Shown piece by piece: positions 8,062 through 16,603 of a DNA stretch of 33,378 bases (position 1 is the stretch's first letter; every line of letters begins with the position of its first letter). Made by a program: the position numbers and the translations under genes. The notes below the pieces were generated by a model. The model was not told the DNA's origin, ran no database searches, and saw only the letters and a list, made by a program, of their open reading frames with translations. The stretch lies in contig NZ_PQSR01000087.1 of the NCBI RefSeq assembly GCF_002920635.1, positions 1 through 33,378 on the forward strand. The letters run 5' to 3'. The stretch comes from Streptomyces sp. Ru72 (lineage in GTDB: Bacteria > Actinomycetota > Actinomycetes > Streptomycetales > Streptomycetaceae).

Positions 8062-9408
8062 TTACGCAAGCGTCGGTTCTTCGGCCCCTTCGCCCACGAC
8101 TTCGTCCGCCGGGAGACTGTCCATGAACGAACTGACGGAGAAGACCGCCCGGCCCGGGCCGGGCGGGCCGTAGCCGGGGGGCGAGGAGAGGCCGAAGTCG
8201 TCCATGGTGGCCCGGTAGGCCTCCAGCAGCCGGATGTGGTACTCCAGCGGCGCGCCCTGGGGGTTGGCCTTGCCGAGCGGGGTCGTGGGCTCCGGGCACC
8301 AGGTGGTGAAGCGGGGGGTGATGCCGTGCGACATGAAGAAGCGCAGGCCCTCGGTGGTGGAGGCGATGGCCTCGTCGACCGTGGTGAAGCCGAAGGGCTC
8401 GGCCATCTCCACGCCCGCGACGAAGTTGGGGATCACGTTGCGCGCGCCGAAGACCTCCGCCGAGTCGAGGATGCGCCGGTGCCACTCGTCCCGGCCGACG
8501 TACCGCTCCTTGCCGGGGCAGTACAGCTCGAACAGCCGGCGGTCCCACACCTCGAAGTTGGGGTGGTAGATCTGGACGCCGTAGTCCTTGAAGCGCTGCA
8601 CGTCGTCCTTCGGCAGCGCCTGCGCGACGACCTTGCCGATCCAGCGGCCGGGGAAGCGCTCCTCGATGGCCTTGGCGTAATGCCCGTAGAAGTCGGCCTC
8701 GTCACGGCCGGCCACCTTGGAGGTGATCGCGCCGCCGGTGAGGGTGTAGGCCGTGGACGCCTTCTGGGTGTCGTAGCGGTCGATGATCTCGAGCGCCTCC
8801 AGCACCTCCTCGACGTCCTTGACGCCCGTGTACGGCCGCCCGGCCGCCTTGTGCTGGCGCCAGTTGTGGTTGATGTCGCAGTACTGGCACTCCTCCTTGG
8901 CGCCGAAGTACTGGCAGACCCGGAAGACGGTCAGATAGATGAGGTAGCCCCACTGGATGGTGGGGGCGACCTCCATCACGGACTTCCCGTTGGAGAGGGT
9001 GTGCCGGTAGTACTCCGGCATGGGCGGCACGCCGACGTCCGCGATCCGCCTGCCGTCGAGGTACAGCCCGAGCAGGCCCTCGCCGTCGGCGGCGACCCGG
9101 TACGGCGAGGCGGGGTTCACCCGTACGGAGACGACGGTCCGCCGCAGGTCGTAGGGGCCGCCGGTGAGGATGATCTCCTCAGGCGGACGGCGCAGCGCGG
9201 CCTCGCCCAGCTCCGGCAGGGTGCCGTGGTCGAAGGAGAAGATGAAGTACGACTTCGGCTTGACGTCGCCGTCCTCATTGTCACTGAGCGCCGACTGGTC
9301 GAAGGCGACTCCACCCCGCAGCAGGTCCTCCTTGAAGACGGCCTCCCGCGGCACATGCGGGAAACGCTCCATCAGGTCCTCGACCAGCGCGGTGCGACTG
9401 TCACCCAT
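8062..9408 (-). CDS. Radical SAM protein with Cx8Cx2C cluster motif
   Basis: 448 aa from ATG 9408, with GAGGAG about six bases upstream; the frame extends 34 codons further without a site. Cys165, Cys174 and Cys177 in VCQYFGAKEECQYCDINHNW would bind the 4Fe-4S cluster; the C-x8-C-x2-C spacing differs from the textbook Cx3Cx2C. TLTGGAITSK is consistent with the glycine-rich SAM-binding strand, and IYHPNFEVWD, IPNFVAGVEM and ITPRFTTWCPEP are further barrel-like blocks. The N-terminal ~150 residues precede the cluster and are of unknown function. The reaction is not known from sequence. No small precursor-peptide gene is seen beside it; it is divergent from an alditol oxidase gene with a 217-bp gap. 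Confidence 0.85.
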   Translation of the reverse strand: MGDSRTALVEDLMERFPHVPREAVFKEDLLRGGVAFDQSALSDNEDGDVKPKSYFIFSFDHGTLPELGEAALRRPPEEIILTGGPYDLRRTVVSVRVNPASPYRVAADGEGLLGLYLDGRRIADVGVPPMPEYYRHTLSNGKSVMEVAPTIQWGYLIYLTVFRVCQYFGAKEECQYCDINHNWRQHKAAGRPYTGVKDVEEVLEALEIIDRYDTQKASTAYTLTGGAITSKVAGRDEADFYGHYAKAIEERFPGRWIGKVVAQALPKDDVQRFKDYGVQIYHPNFEVWDRRLFELYCPGKERYVGRDEWHRRILDSAEVFGARNVIPNFVAGVEMAEPFGFTTVDEAIASTTEGLRFFMSHGITPRFTTWCPEPTTPLGKANPQGAPLEYHIRLLEAYRATMDDFGLSSPPGYGPPGPGRAVFSVSSFMDSLPADEVVGEGAEEPTLA

Positions 9409-9529
9409 CCCGTTCTCCTCGTTTCCGGCGAGTGTTGCTCGACTCCTCACGGTATGCCCCGGCCCGTCGGCCGGCGGTGCCGGGTCCCCGCCGACGCGCA
9501 CGTTGCCCACTTCTGTCGCTTTTCACCTT

Positions 9530-9553
9530 GTTCGCGGGATTCAGCATGCGAAC
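9530..9553. promoter_or_regulatory. Inverted repeat in divergent promoter region
   Basis: GTTCGC (9530-9535) and GCGAAC (9548-9553) are exact 6-bp inverted arms 12 bases apart, in the gap between the radical SAM gene and the alditol oxidase gene. It may be a regulator site for one or both; short enough to be chance. Confidence 0.3.
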
Positions 9554-9625
9554 GGGGCTTGATCACCCGGTGCCGTTCGGCTGGGATTCCGGTAGCCACT
9601 GGATTCTCCGGGGAGGGACGACGGC

Positions 9626-10870
9626 ATGACCGAGACCGTGACCAACTGGGCCGGCAACATCACCTACGCCGCCAAGGAACTGCACCGCCCGCACTCGCTG
9701 GACGCGCTGCGCTCGCTCGTCGCGGACAGCGCGGCCGTGCGGGTGCTCGGCAGCGGGCACTCGTTCAACGAGATCGCCGAACCGGGAGCCGACGGCGTCC
9801 TGCTCTCCCTCGCCGACCTGCCGGACGAGGTCGACGTGGACACCGCGGCCCGCACGGTGCGCGTCGGCGGTGGCGTCCGGTACGCCGAGCTCGCCCGGAT
9901 GGTCCACGAGCACGGGCTGGCGCTGCACAACATGGCCTCCCTTCCGCACATCTCGGTGGCGGGCTCGGTGGCGACCGGCACCCACGGCTCGGGGGTCGCC
10001 AACGGCTCGCTCGCCTCGGCCGTGCGCGAGGTGGAGCTGGTCACCGCGGAGGGCTCGACGGTACGGATCTCCCGAGGGGAGCCCCGTTTCGACGGTGCGG
10101 TGACCTCCCTCGGCGCGCTCGGCGTGGTCACGGCCCTCACCCTCGACCTGGAGCCGTCGTACGAGGTCGAACAGCACGTCTTCACCGAGCTGGCCCTGGA
10201 GGGCCTCGACTACGAGACCGTGGCGGCGAGCGCGTACAGCGTGAGCCTGTTCACCGACTGGCGCGCCCCGGGCTTCAGGCAGGTGTGGCTCAAGCGCCGC
10301 ACGGACCAGCCGCTGCCCGACTTCCCGTGGGCCTCGCCCGCCACCGAGGCGATGCATCCGGTGCCGGGCATGCCCGCGGTCAACTGCACCGAGCAGTTCG
10401 GCGTCCCGGGGCCCTGGCACGAAAGGCTGCCGCACTTCCGGGCGGACTTCACCCCGAGCAGCGGCGCGGAGCTGCAGTCCGAGTATCTGCTGCCGCGCCC
10501 GTACGCTGCGGCCGCACTGCACGCCCTCGACGAGATCCGGGCGACGGTCGCGCCCGTGCTGCAGACCTGCGAGGTGCGGACGGTGGCCGCCGACGCGCAG
10601 TGGCTGAGTCCGGCGTACGGGCGGGACACCGTGGCGCTGCACTTCACCTGGGTCGAGGACACGGCGGCCGTGCTGCCCGTGGTGCGGCGGGTCGAGGAGG
10701 CGCTGGACGGTCTGGAGGCGCGGCCGCACTGGGGCAAGGTCTTCACCATGCCCGAGCAGGTGCTCCGCGCACGCTACCCGCGGCTGGACGACTTCGCGGC
10801 GCTGGCGGCAGAGCTGGACCCGGCGGGCAAGTTCCGGAACGCGTTCGTGCGGGAGGTCCTCGGCTGTTGA
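9626..10870 (+). CDS. aldO: Alditol (xylitol/sorbitol) oxidase, FAD-dependent
   Basis: 414 aa, ATG 9626 with GGAGGG about nine bases upstream. It is close in length and motifs to Streptomyces alditol oxidase (418 aa) of the vanillyl-alcohol-oxidase flavoprotein fold. Such enzymes oxidise the terminal hydroxyl of sugar alcohols to an aldose with release of hydrogen peroxide. RVLGSGHSFNEIAE near residue 39 holds His45, the expected site of covalent 8-alpha FAD attachment (His46 in AldO). SVAGSVATGTHGSG is the FAD pyrophosphate region. CEVRTVAADAQWLSP and HWGKVF supply the expected active-site Glu, Arg and Lys. No signal peptide, so cytosolic. It stands between the radical SAM gene and the ROK-led galactan locus; a direct link with galactan use is not shown. 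Confidence 0.92.
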   Translation: MTETVTNWAGNITYAAKELHRPHSLDALRSLVADSAAVRVLGSGHSFNEIAEPGADGVLLSLADLPDEVDVDTAARTVRVGGGVRYAELARMVHEHGLALHNMASLPHISVAGSVATGTHGSGVANGSLASAVREVELVTAEGSTVRISRGEPRFDGAVTSLGALGVVTALTLDLEPSYEVEQHVFTELALEGLDYETVAASAYSVSLFTDWRAPGFRQVWLKRRTDQPLPDFPWASPATEAMHPVPGMPAVNCTEQFGVPGPWHERLPHFRADFTPSSGAELQSEYLLPRPYAAAALHALDEIRATVAPVLQTCEVRTVAADAQWLSPAYGRDTVALHFTWVEDTAAVLPVVRRVEEALDGLEARPHWGKVFTMPEQVLRARYPRLDDFAALAAELDPAGKFRNAFVREVLGC

Positions 10871-10890
10871 GACAGGGCCGCGGCGATTCG

Positions 10891-10936
10891 GCGGACTTCA
10901 TAAAGCCCCTTTCCTAACCCCTTGTAGAAAGTCCGC
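10891..10936. promoter_or_regulatory. Palindromic operator-like site before ROK regulator
   Basis: GCGGACTT (10891-10898) and AAGTCCGC (10929-10936) are perfect inverted arms; the half-site GGACTTCATAAAGCC (10893-10907) is matched less exactly by the opposite arm. It lies 67 bases before the ROK gene start, where autoregulation is common. Related half-sites occur before the sugar-binding protein gene and the GH5 gene. Confidence 0.45.
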
Positions 10937-11002
10937 CTGCGGCATAGGCTCCTGCCGCGCCGAGGCACGAGGCCTCGCCGTGACCCGGGGAGGATGGGGG
11001 AC

Positions 11003-12250
11003 GTGCCGGTCAAGCGCACCTCACGCGATATTCGCACAGCGAACCGTTACGAGGTGCTGCGCCAGATCATCGCCCGCTCCCCCACGTCCCGCCAGGAGCT
11101 GGCGGCGGCGACCGGTCTCAGTCTGGCCACGGTCGCCACCCTCGTCGGTGAGCTGCTGGACCTCGGCATGCTGACCGAGGTCGGCTTCGAGGACTCGGCG
11201 GGCGGCCGGCCGCGCGGCCTGGTCGCGGTCAACGCGTCGGGGGGCGCGTTGATCGGCGTCGACATCGCGGAGACCTACGTCCGGGTCGAGCTGTTCGACC
11301 TGGCGCTGGACATGCTCGCCCGCGCCGACGAGGACATGCGCCCCGGCGAGAACCGCCCCGAGCAGGTCGTCGCCCATGTCGCCGCGGCCGTCGGCTCGGT
11401 CGTCACCCAGGCCGGGGTGGAGGGCGCCCGCGTCCTCGGCGTGGGCGTGAGCGTCCCGGGACAGGTCGACCGCGACCGGGGTGTGTCGGAGTACGCCCCG
11501 AACTGGGACTGGCACGACGTACCGCTGCTCGACCTGCTCTCCGAGCACATCGCCTACCCCCTCTACCTGGACAACCCGCTGCGCGCCTGCGCGGTCGCCG
11601 AGCTGTGGTTCGGGGCGGCCCGCGGGCGCGGGGACGCCGTGGTCGTCAATCTGGGCACGGGTGTGGGCGCCGGCCTGGCGCTGGGCGGCGGCCTGCACCG
11701 CGGCGTCAGCAACAGCGCCGGCGAGTGGGGCCACACCACGCTGGTGCTGGACGGACGGCTGTGTCACTGCGGCAACCACGGCTGTGTGGAGACGTACGTC
11801 GGCGCCCCCGGCATCATGCTCAACCTGCGGGAGCTGAGCCCGCAGAGCCCCCTGCTGCACCCCGAGGACCAGACCGCCACGATCGACGCCCTCGCGCGCG
11901 GGGTCGCCGCTCAGGACCCGGTCGCGCTCAAGGTCGTGCGGGACACCGCCCGCTACCTCGGCGCCGGGATCGCCGACCTGGTCAACCTGTTGAACCCGGA
12001 GATGGTCGTGCTCAGCAGCTGGGTCGCCGCCACCCTCGGCGAGCCGCTGCTGAACGAGGTGCGCGAGGCCGTCGCCCGGCACGCGCTGAAGCGGCCGCTC
12101 ACGGCCACGGAGATCGTCCTGTCCCCCATCCCCACCGACCCTGTCTGCCTCGGAGCCGCGACCTTCGCCCTCGAAGGCGCGCTTCAGTCGGTCAGCCAGA
12201 GGCCCAGAAGCGCCACCCCCACAAGGAGCCGTACCGCACCGCCTTCATGA
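11003..12250 (+). CDS. ROK-family transcriptional regulator
   Basis: 415 aa if started at GTG 11003, which has GGGGAGG (10987-10993) nine bases upstream; the ATG at 10994 is in frame but abuts that site. An N-terminal winged helix (TSRQELAAATGLSLATVATL) binds DNA. The ROK kinase-like body follows with NLGTGVGAGLALGGGLHRG and EWGHTTLVLDG then CHCGNHGCVE, the zinc-binding cysteine cluster of the family. ROK repressors of this layout respond to sugars or sugar phosphates. The gene is 18 bp ahead of the GH30 galactanase and in the same orientation, so it most likely controls the galactan locus, probably through the palindrome before its own start. The last ~20 residues are Arg/Ser/Pro-rich and not conserved in type. 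Confidence 0.92.
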   Translation: MPVKRTSRDIRTANRYEVLRQIIARSPTSRQELAAATGLSLATVATLVGELLDLGMLTEVGFEDSAGGRPRGLVAVNASGGALIGVDIAETYVRVELFDLALDMLARADEDMRPGENRPEQVVAHVAAAVGSVVTQAGVEGARVLGVGVSVPGQVDRDRGVSEYAPNWDWHDVPLLDLLSEHIAYPLYLDNPLRACAVAELWFGAARGRGDAVVVNLGTGVGAGLALGGGLHRGVSNSAGEWGHTTLVLDGRLCHCGNHGCVETYVGAPGIMLNLRELSPQSPLLHPEDQTATIDALARGVAAQDPVALKVVRDTARYLGAGIADLVNLLNPEMVVLSSWVAATLGEPLLNEVREAVARHALKRPLTATEIVLSPIPTDPVCLGAATFALEGALQSVSQRPRSATPTRSRTAPPS

Positions 12251-12268
12251 CGACGGAAGGGATGCACG

Positions 12269-14125
12269 TTGACGCGCACCAACAGATCCACGAACCGTTC
12301 CCCCCACAGACGCGTCCTCGCGACAGCCGCAGCCGCACTGGCTGTCACAGGCGCCCTGATCTCCGCCCCACCCGCGGGCGCCGCCGAATCCCGGGCGGCC
12401 GAGGTCTCCCCGCACGCCGCTCAGACCATCGACAACATCGGCGCCTCCGGTGCCTGGTGGGTCAACGACCTCCAGCACTTCTCGCCGGCCGTCCAGGCCC
12501 GGGTGGCGGGGCTGCTCTTCTCCAAGGAGGGCCTGGACCTCAGCTCGTACCGCTACAACATCGGCGGTGGCGGCGTCGCGGTCACCACCCCGGCCCGCGC
12601 CGCCGAGGACTTCCTGAACGCCGACGGCACCTATGACTGGAGCAAGGACAAGGGCGGCCGGACGTTCCTGAAGTACGCCGCGAAGTACGGCGTGAAGGAC
12701 CTGATCGGCTTCGTGAACAGCGCGCCCGCCCAGTGGACCACCAACGGCAAGAGCTGCGGCGGCCAGTTGAAGCCGGAGAACGAGGGCGACTTCGCCAAGT
12801 ACATAGCCGACGTGACCGACCACTTCGCGCGGCAGGGCGCGAAGCTCGACTACATCAGCCCCTTCAACGAGCCGGACAACAGCTTCGCCGACTGCGGCCA
12901 GGAAGGCATGCCGGTACCCGTCGACCAGCGCGACGACATCGTGCGGGCGCTGGGCGCCGAGCAGAAGGCCCGCCACCAGAAGACCGGCATCATCGCGGAC
13001 GAGTCCAGCAAGACGACCCAGTTCACCAGCGAGCTCCCGCAGTGGATCTCGCAGCCCGGCACCGCCCAGTACGTCTCCAAGCTGGCCCATCACACCTACA
13101 ACAACCCCGACGACGGGCAGCTCGCCGACATCTACGAGACGTCGAAGACGGTCGGCAAACAGCCCTGGGCCACGGAGATCTGCTGCTTCGGCAAGGGCTC
13201 CACGGGCTGGAACCAGGAGTACGACCCGACGATCGACAACGCCCTGCTGATGTCGCGGATCATCTACAAGGACTTCGCGACCGCGCACGACTCGGCGTTC
13301 CAGTGGTGGGTGGCCCTGGCCAGCGGCTACGGCGCCGACCCGTACACGAAGAACGACCAGGGCTGGAACGACGGCCTGATCTACTACGACCCCGACTACG
13401 CCACGAACGGCGACCAGAAGCTGTACTTCACCAAGCGGTACTACGCGCTCGGCCAGTACAGCAAGTTCGTCAGGCCGGGATCGGTCGCGCACAACGTGAC
13501 CGGCGCACCGAGCGGGGTCGAGGTCACGACGTACGACGACAAGGGCAAGTGGGTGGTCGTGGTCAACAACCACAACACCTCCGACACGGCGCTGAACCTG
13601 CACTTCAACAGCAGGACGCCGGTGCGGGCCGAGAAGGCGGTCAGGACGTCGGCCACGGAGGACTGGGCCTCGGTCGACAAGCCGGCCGTGAACGGCTCCA
13701 CCGTCTCCACCACCCTCGCCGCGCGTTCGATCACGACCTTCGTCCTCGACCAGCGCGGGCACGCCACGACGGCCGTGACGGGCGCCTGGAAGGGCACGCA
13801 GTCCGGCAAGTGCCTGACGGCGGGCGCCTCGGGCGCCGCGATCAGCACCTGCACGGGCGGGACCGAGCAGTCCTGGTCGTACGCCGCGGACGGCACCCTC
13901 AAGGGCGTGAACGGCTATCTGACCGCCGGAAGTTCGGGGCTCACGACCGTCGCCGACCGCACCGGTGACGCCACTCAGCGGTGGCTGCTCAACGCGAGCG
14001 GCCAGATCGTCAGCGAGGCGTCCGGCAAGTGCCTGGACGTCAGCTCTCAGGCGACCGCCGATGGCAGCAAGGTGATCCTGTACAGCTGCAACGGCGGCCC
14101 CAACGAGGCCTGGGCCAGGCAGTAA
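12269..14125 (+). CDS. Secreted GH30 endo-beta-1,6-galactanase with CBM13
   Basis: 618 aa from a TTG start at 12269 preceded by GGAAGGG; no ATG/GTG in frame gives the signal peptide. Residues 1-38 form a Sec signal (RRVLATAAAALAVTGAL, cleavage near PAGA-AES). The GH30 barrel begins at IDNIGASGAWW, a feature of the endo-beta-1,6-galactanase branch. Acid/base Glu201 lies in SPFNEPDNS and the nucleophile Glu303 in WATEICCFG. A beta-sandwich follows, then a ricin-type CBM13 (504-618) with repeats ending QSW, QRW and EAW. It would cut beta-1,6-galactan side chains of arabinogalactan-proteins outside the cell. Only 18 bp separate it from the ROK gene, so the two are probably cotranscribed. Subfamily assignment is from memory of family features; another GH30 activity is possible. 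Confidence 0.85.
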   Translation: MTRTNRSTNRSPHRRVLATAAAALAVTGALISAPPAGAAESRAAEVSPHAAQTIDNIGASGAWWVNDLQHFSPAVQARVAGLLFSKEGLDLSSYRYNIGGGGVAVTTPARAAEDFLNADGTYDWSKDKGGRTFLKYAAKYGVKDLIGFVNSAPAQWTTNGKSCGGQLKPENEGDFAKYIADVTDHFARQGAKLDYISPFNEPDNSFADCGQEGMPVPVDQRDDIVRALGAEQKARHQKTGIIADESSKTTQFTSELPQWISQPGTAQYVSKLAHHTYNNPDDGQLADIYETSKTVGKQPWATEICCFGKGSTGWNQEYDPTIDNALLMSRIIYKDFATAHDSAFQWWVALASGYGADPYTKNDQGWNDGLIYYDPDYATNGDQKLYFTKRYYALGQYSKFVRPGSVAHNVTGAPSGVEVTTYDDKGKWVVVVNNHNTSDTALNLHFNSRTPVRAEKAVRTSATEDWASVDKPAVNGSTVSTTLAARSITTFVLDQRGHATTAVTGAWKGTQSGKCLTAGASGAAISTCTGGTEQSWSYAADGTLKGVNGYLTAGSSGLTTVADRTGDATQRWLLNASGQIVSEASGKCLDVSSQATADGSKVILYSCNGGPNEAWARQ

Positions 14126-14138
14126 CACCCCCGCAGCC

Positions 14139-14172
14139 GAGGGCCGCCGGCCGCCCTGACCCGGCGGCCCTC
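14139..14172 (+). terminator. Strong terminator after GH30 gene
   Basis: GAGGGCCGCCGG (14139-14150) and CCGGCGGCCCTC (14161-14172) form a perfect 12-bp stem with a 10-base loop, 13 bases after the GH30 stop. It separates the regulator/galactanase unit from the importer operon. Confidence 0.85.
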
Positions 14173-14226
14173 ATCCCGGATCCACCCTCTTGTTCGTCAT
14201 CCCGAACCGGACGCAACGTTTCGCAC

Positions 14227-14252
14227 AGACTTCGTCCAACCCCTTGCCGAAG
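14227..14252. promoter_or_regulatory. Operator-like dyad before importer operon
   Basis: AGACTTCGTCCAACC (14227-14241) resembles the half-site before the ROK gene. CTTCG (14230-14234) and CGAAG (14248-14252) form a 23-base dyad. It lies ~100 bases before the sugar-binding protein gene, where the operon promoter must be. A second GCCGAAG copy follows at 14258-14264. Confidence 0.4.
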
Positions 14253-14351
14253 CCTTAGCCGAAGATCTAACGTCCCGCACCGCACCTCCTTCGAACAACC
14301 TCGCGCTGAGCCGCGAGAGCCGCAGCCGCGCTTCGAGACAAGGACGTCAGC

Positions 14352-15617
14352 ATGTCGGCAACGAGCAGCAGCAACTGGGACCGCCGATCACTCCTGAAGG
14401 CCGCAGCGGGCCTGGCAGCCGCCGGCACGCTCTCCGCCTGCGGGAGCAACAACGGCCGCGGGGGCGGCAGCGGTTCGGGCACGAACCTCGTCCAGTACTT
14501 CCACGCCTACGGCGAGCCGGGCGTCGAACAGGCCGTGAAGCGCTACGCGAAGGCGTACACGAAGGCCAATGTGTCCACGCAGTGGATCACCGGGAACAAC
14601 TTCGAGAACAAGCTCTTTCCCGCCCTGCTCACCAAGCAGGCGCCCGACGTCTTCGAGTTCCACCCGCAGATCCAGCTCGTCAAGAGCGGTCAGGTGGCCG
14701 ACCTCACCGACATCATCGACCCGGTCAAGGACGACTTCAATCCGGCCGACATCAAGTCGCACACGGTCGACGGGAAGATATACGGCGTCCGGATGATCGA
14801 CGACCCGCAGTTCTTCTTCTACCGCAAGTCCATGCTGGAGAAGGCGAACGTCCAGGTACCGACCACGCTCGACGAGCTGATCGAGGCTGCTGCCAAGCTC
14901 ACCACCAGCAAGGTCAAGGGCCTCTTCCTCGGCAACGACCTCACCCCGATCCAGAACAACCTCATCTGGTCGGCCGGCGCCGACACCCTGGACGACAAGA
15001 ACCAGATCGCCTACCACACGGACGGGGTCGTCGAGGGCCTGAAGAAGCTGCGCACGCTGTTCACCAGCGGCCACCTGCTGCTGGACGCCCCGGCCGACTT
15101 CTGGGACCCGTCCGCGTTCAACCAGGGCCTGTGCGCCATCCAGTGGGGCGGCATGTGGGGGATGCCCACCACGCAGCAGGCGCTCGGCGACGACTTCGGC
15201 GTCTTCCCGTTCCCGAAGGTCGGCTCGAACGGCAAGCAGTCGGTCTACAACGGCGGCTGGTCGATGTTCGTCAACGCCAAGGGCGACAACGTCGACGCGG
15301 CCAAGGAGTACGTGAAGTGGCTGTGGATCGACCAGAAGCAGTACCAGGCGGACTTCGCCACCTCCTACGGCTTCCACATCCCGCCGCGGGCCTCGATCGC
15401 CGCACAGGCCGACAAGCTCAAGTCCGGTGCGGCCGCTGACAGCGTCAAGCTGTTCAACACGTACGGGCACTTCGACAACATCGGCTGGACCCAGGCCATG
15501 ATCACCGCGTTCAACGACGTCATCGCCAACACCGTCCGCAAGAACGGGAACCCGGAGGCCGCGCTCGACACGTGCGACACGAAGGTCAACCGCGAGCTCA
15601 AGAAGCTGTTCGGATAG
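14352..15617 (+). CDS. Sugar ABC transporter substrate-binding lipoprotein
   Basis: 421 aa, ATG 14352 with AAGGA seven bases upstream. The N-terminus has a twin-Arg pair (DRRSLLKAAAG, Arg11-Arg12) and a lipobox LSAC with Cys30, so the mature protein is lipid-anchored outside. The body is an extracellular solute-binding family 1 protein (HAYGEPGVEQAVKRYAKAY, NNFENKLFPALLTKQAPDV, QWGGMWGMPTTQQ), the class that captures oligosaccharides. It is the first gene after the terminator and leads two permeases and a cytosolic beta-galactosidase, so galacto-oligosaccharides released by the GH30 enzyme are the likely ligand. Affinity cannot be read from the sequence. Confidence 0.92.
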   Translation: MSATSSSNWDRRSLLKAAAGLAAAGTLSACGSNNGRGGGSGSGTNLVQYFHAYGEPGVEQAVKRYAKAYTKANVSTQWITGNNFENKLFPALLTKQAPDVFEFHPQIQLVKSGQVADLTDIIDPVKDDFNPADIKSHTVDGKIYGVRMIDDPQFFFYRKSMLEKANVQVPTTLDELIEAAAKLTTSKVKGLFLGNDLTPIQNNLIWSAGADTLDDKNQIAYHTDGVVEGLKKLRTLFTSGHLLLDAPADFWDPSAFNQGLCAIQWGGMWGMPTTQQALGDDFGVFPFPKVGSNGKQSVYNGGWSMFVNAKGDNVDAAKEYVKWLWIDQKQYQADFATSYGFHIPPRASIAAQADKLKSGAAADSVKLFNTYGHFDNIGWTQAMITAFNDVIANTVRKNGNPEAALDTCDTKVNRELKKLFG

Positions 15618-15637
15618 GACGGCGGACGGACCCCGAC

Positions 15638-16603
15638 ATGTCGACCACGGCTGCGCGCGACCTCGCACGCCCCGCCCCGGCCAAGGCCTCCAAGGCCCGG
15701 CCGCGGCGGGGCCTGCGGTCCAACACCACACTCAACTTCTGGCTCTTCACCGGCCCGTTCCTGATCGGCCTGGTGATCTTCGTCTTCGTGCCGATCGGCT
15801 GGAGCCTGTGGCTCAGCTTCTTCGACGCCCGGTTCACCGTCACGCCGAGCAAGTTCATCGGCTTCGACAACTACAAGACGGTCCTGACGGACCCCAACTT
15901 CACCGGCTCGCTGGTGACGTTCACGGTGTTCGCCGCATTCATCGTGCCGCTCACCTGGGGGCTCTCACTGGGCCTCGCGCTGCTGGTGCACCGGCTGACG
16001 TATCTGCGGGCGTTCTTCCGGTCGGTGTTCTTCCTGCCGACCGCCTGCAGCTACGTGGCCGCCTCGCTCATCTGGAAGATGTCCATCTTCAACGGTGTCC
16101 GCTTCGGTCTGGCCAACACCGTCCTCGGCTGGTTCGGCATCGACCAGGTGGCCTGGCTCGCCAATCCCAGCCCGCCCTGGTACTGGCTGGTCATCGTGAC
16201 GCTGCGCCTGTGGCTGCAGGCCGGTTTCTATATGATCCTGTTCCTGGCGGCACTCCAGAACATCCCGTCGGAGTTGTACGAAGCCGCCGCCATCGACGGC
16301 GCCAAGTCCGGCTGGCAGACCTTCCGGTACATCACACTCCCTCAGCTGCGGGCCACCTCCACCGCGGTGATCCTGTTGCTGCTCATCGCGGCCTACCAGG
16401 CCTTCGACGAGTTCTTCAACCTGATGGGCAGGGCCACGTGGGGCCAGCCGCCCCTCGTGATCCTCTACAAGACGGCCATCGGTGTGAACCAGGACTACGG
16501 CCAGGGCAGCGCGGGCGCGGTCATTTTGACCCTCCTGATCTGCGTCGTGACCCTGTTCCAGGGCAAGCTCATGGGCTTCGGAAGGGGGGAGGAGTCCAAG
16601 TGA
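15638..16603 (+). CDS. Sugar ABC transporter permease (MalF-like)
   Basis: 321 aa from ATG 15638, 20 bp after the binding-protein gene. About six membrane helices, starting with LNFWLFTGPFLIGLVIFVF, and the cytoplasmic EAA loop EAAAIDGAKSGWQTFRYITLP shape near residue 215, where the ATPase docks. The N-terminal ~28 residues are Ala/Arg/Lys-rich and cytosolic. It pairs with the next gene as the heterodimeric membrane channel of a CUT1-type importer. No ATPase gene is present in the operon; in Streptomyces such importers commonly share the ATPase MsiK encoded elsewhere. Confidence 0.92.
   Translation: MSTTAARDLARPAPAKASKARPRRGLRSNTTLNFWLFTGPFLIGLVIFVFVPIGWSLWLSFFDARFTVTPSKFIGFDNYKTVLTDPNFTGSLVTFTVFAAFIVPLTWGLSLGLALLVHRLTYLRAFFRSVFFLPTACSYVAASLIWKMSIFNGVRFGLANTVLGWFGIDQVAWLANPSPPWYWLVIVTLRLWLQAGFYMILFLAALQNIPSELYEAAAIDGAKSGWQTFRYITLPQLRATSTAVILLLLIAAYQAFDEFFNLMGRATWGQPPLVILYKTAIGVNQDYGQGSAGAVILTLLICVVTLFQGKLMGFGRGEESK

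Noticed and set aside
7645..10917. Very long + strand open frame crossing three genes
   Set aside because: Spans two - strand genes and one + strand gene in the wrong frame; low-complexity Arg/Gly/Ala translation.
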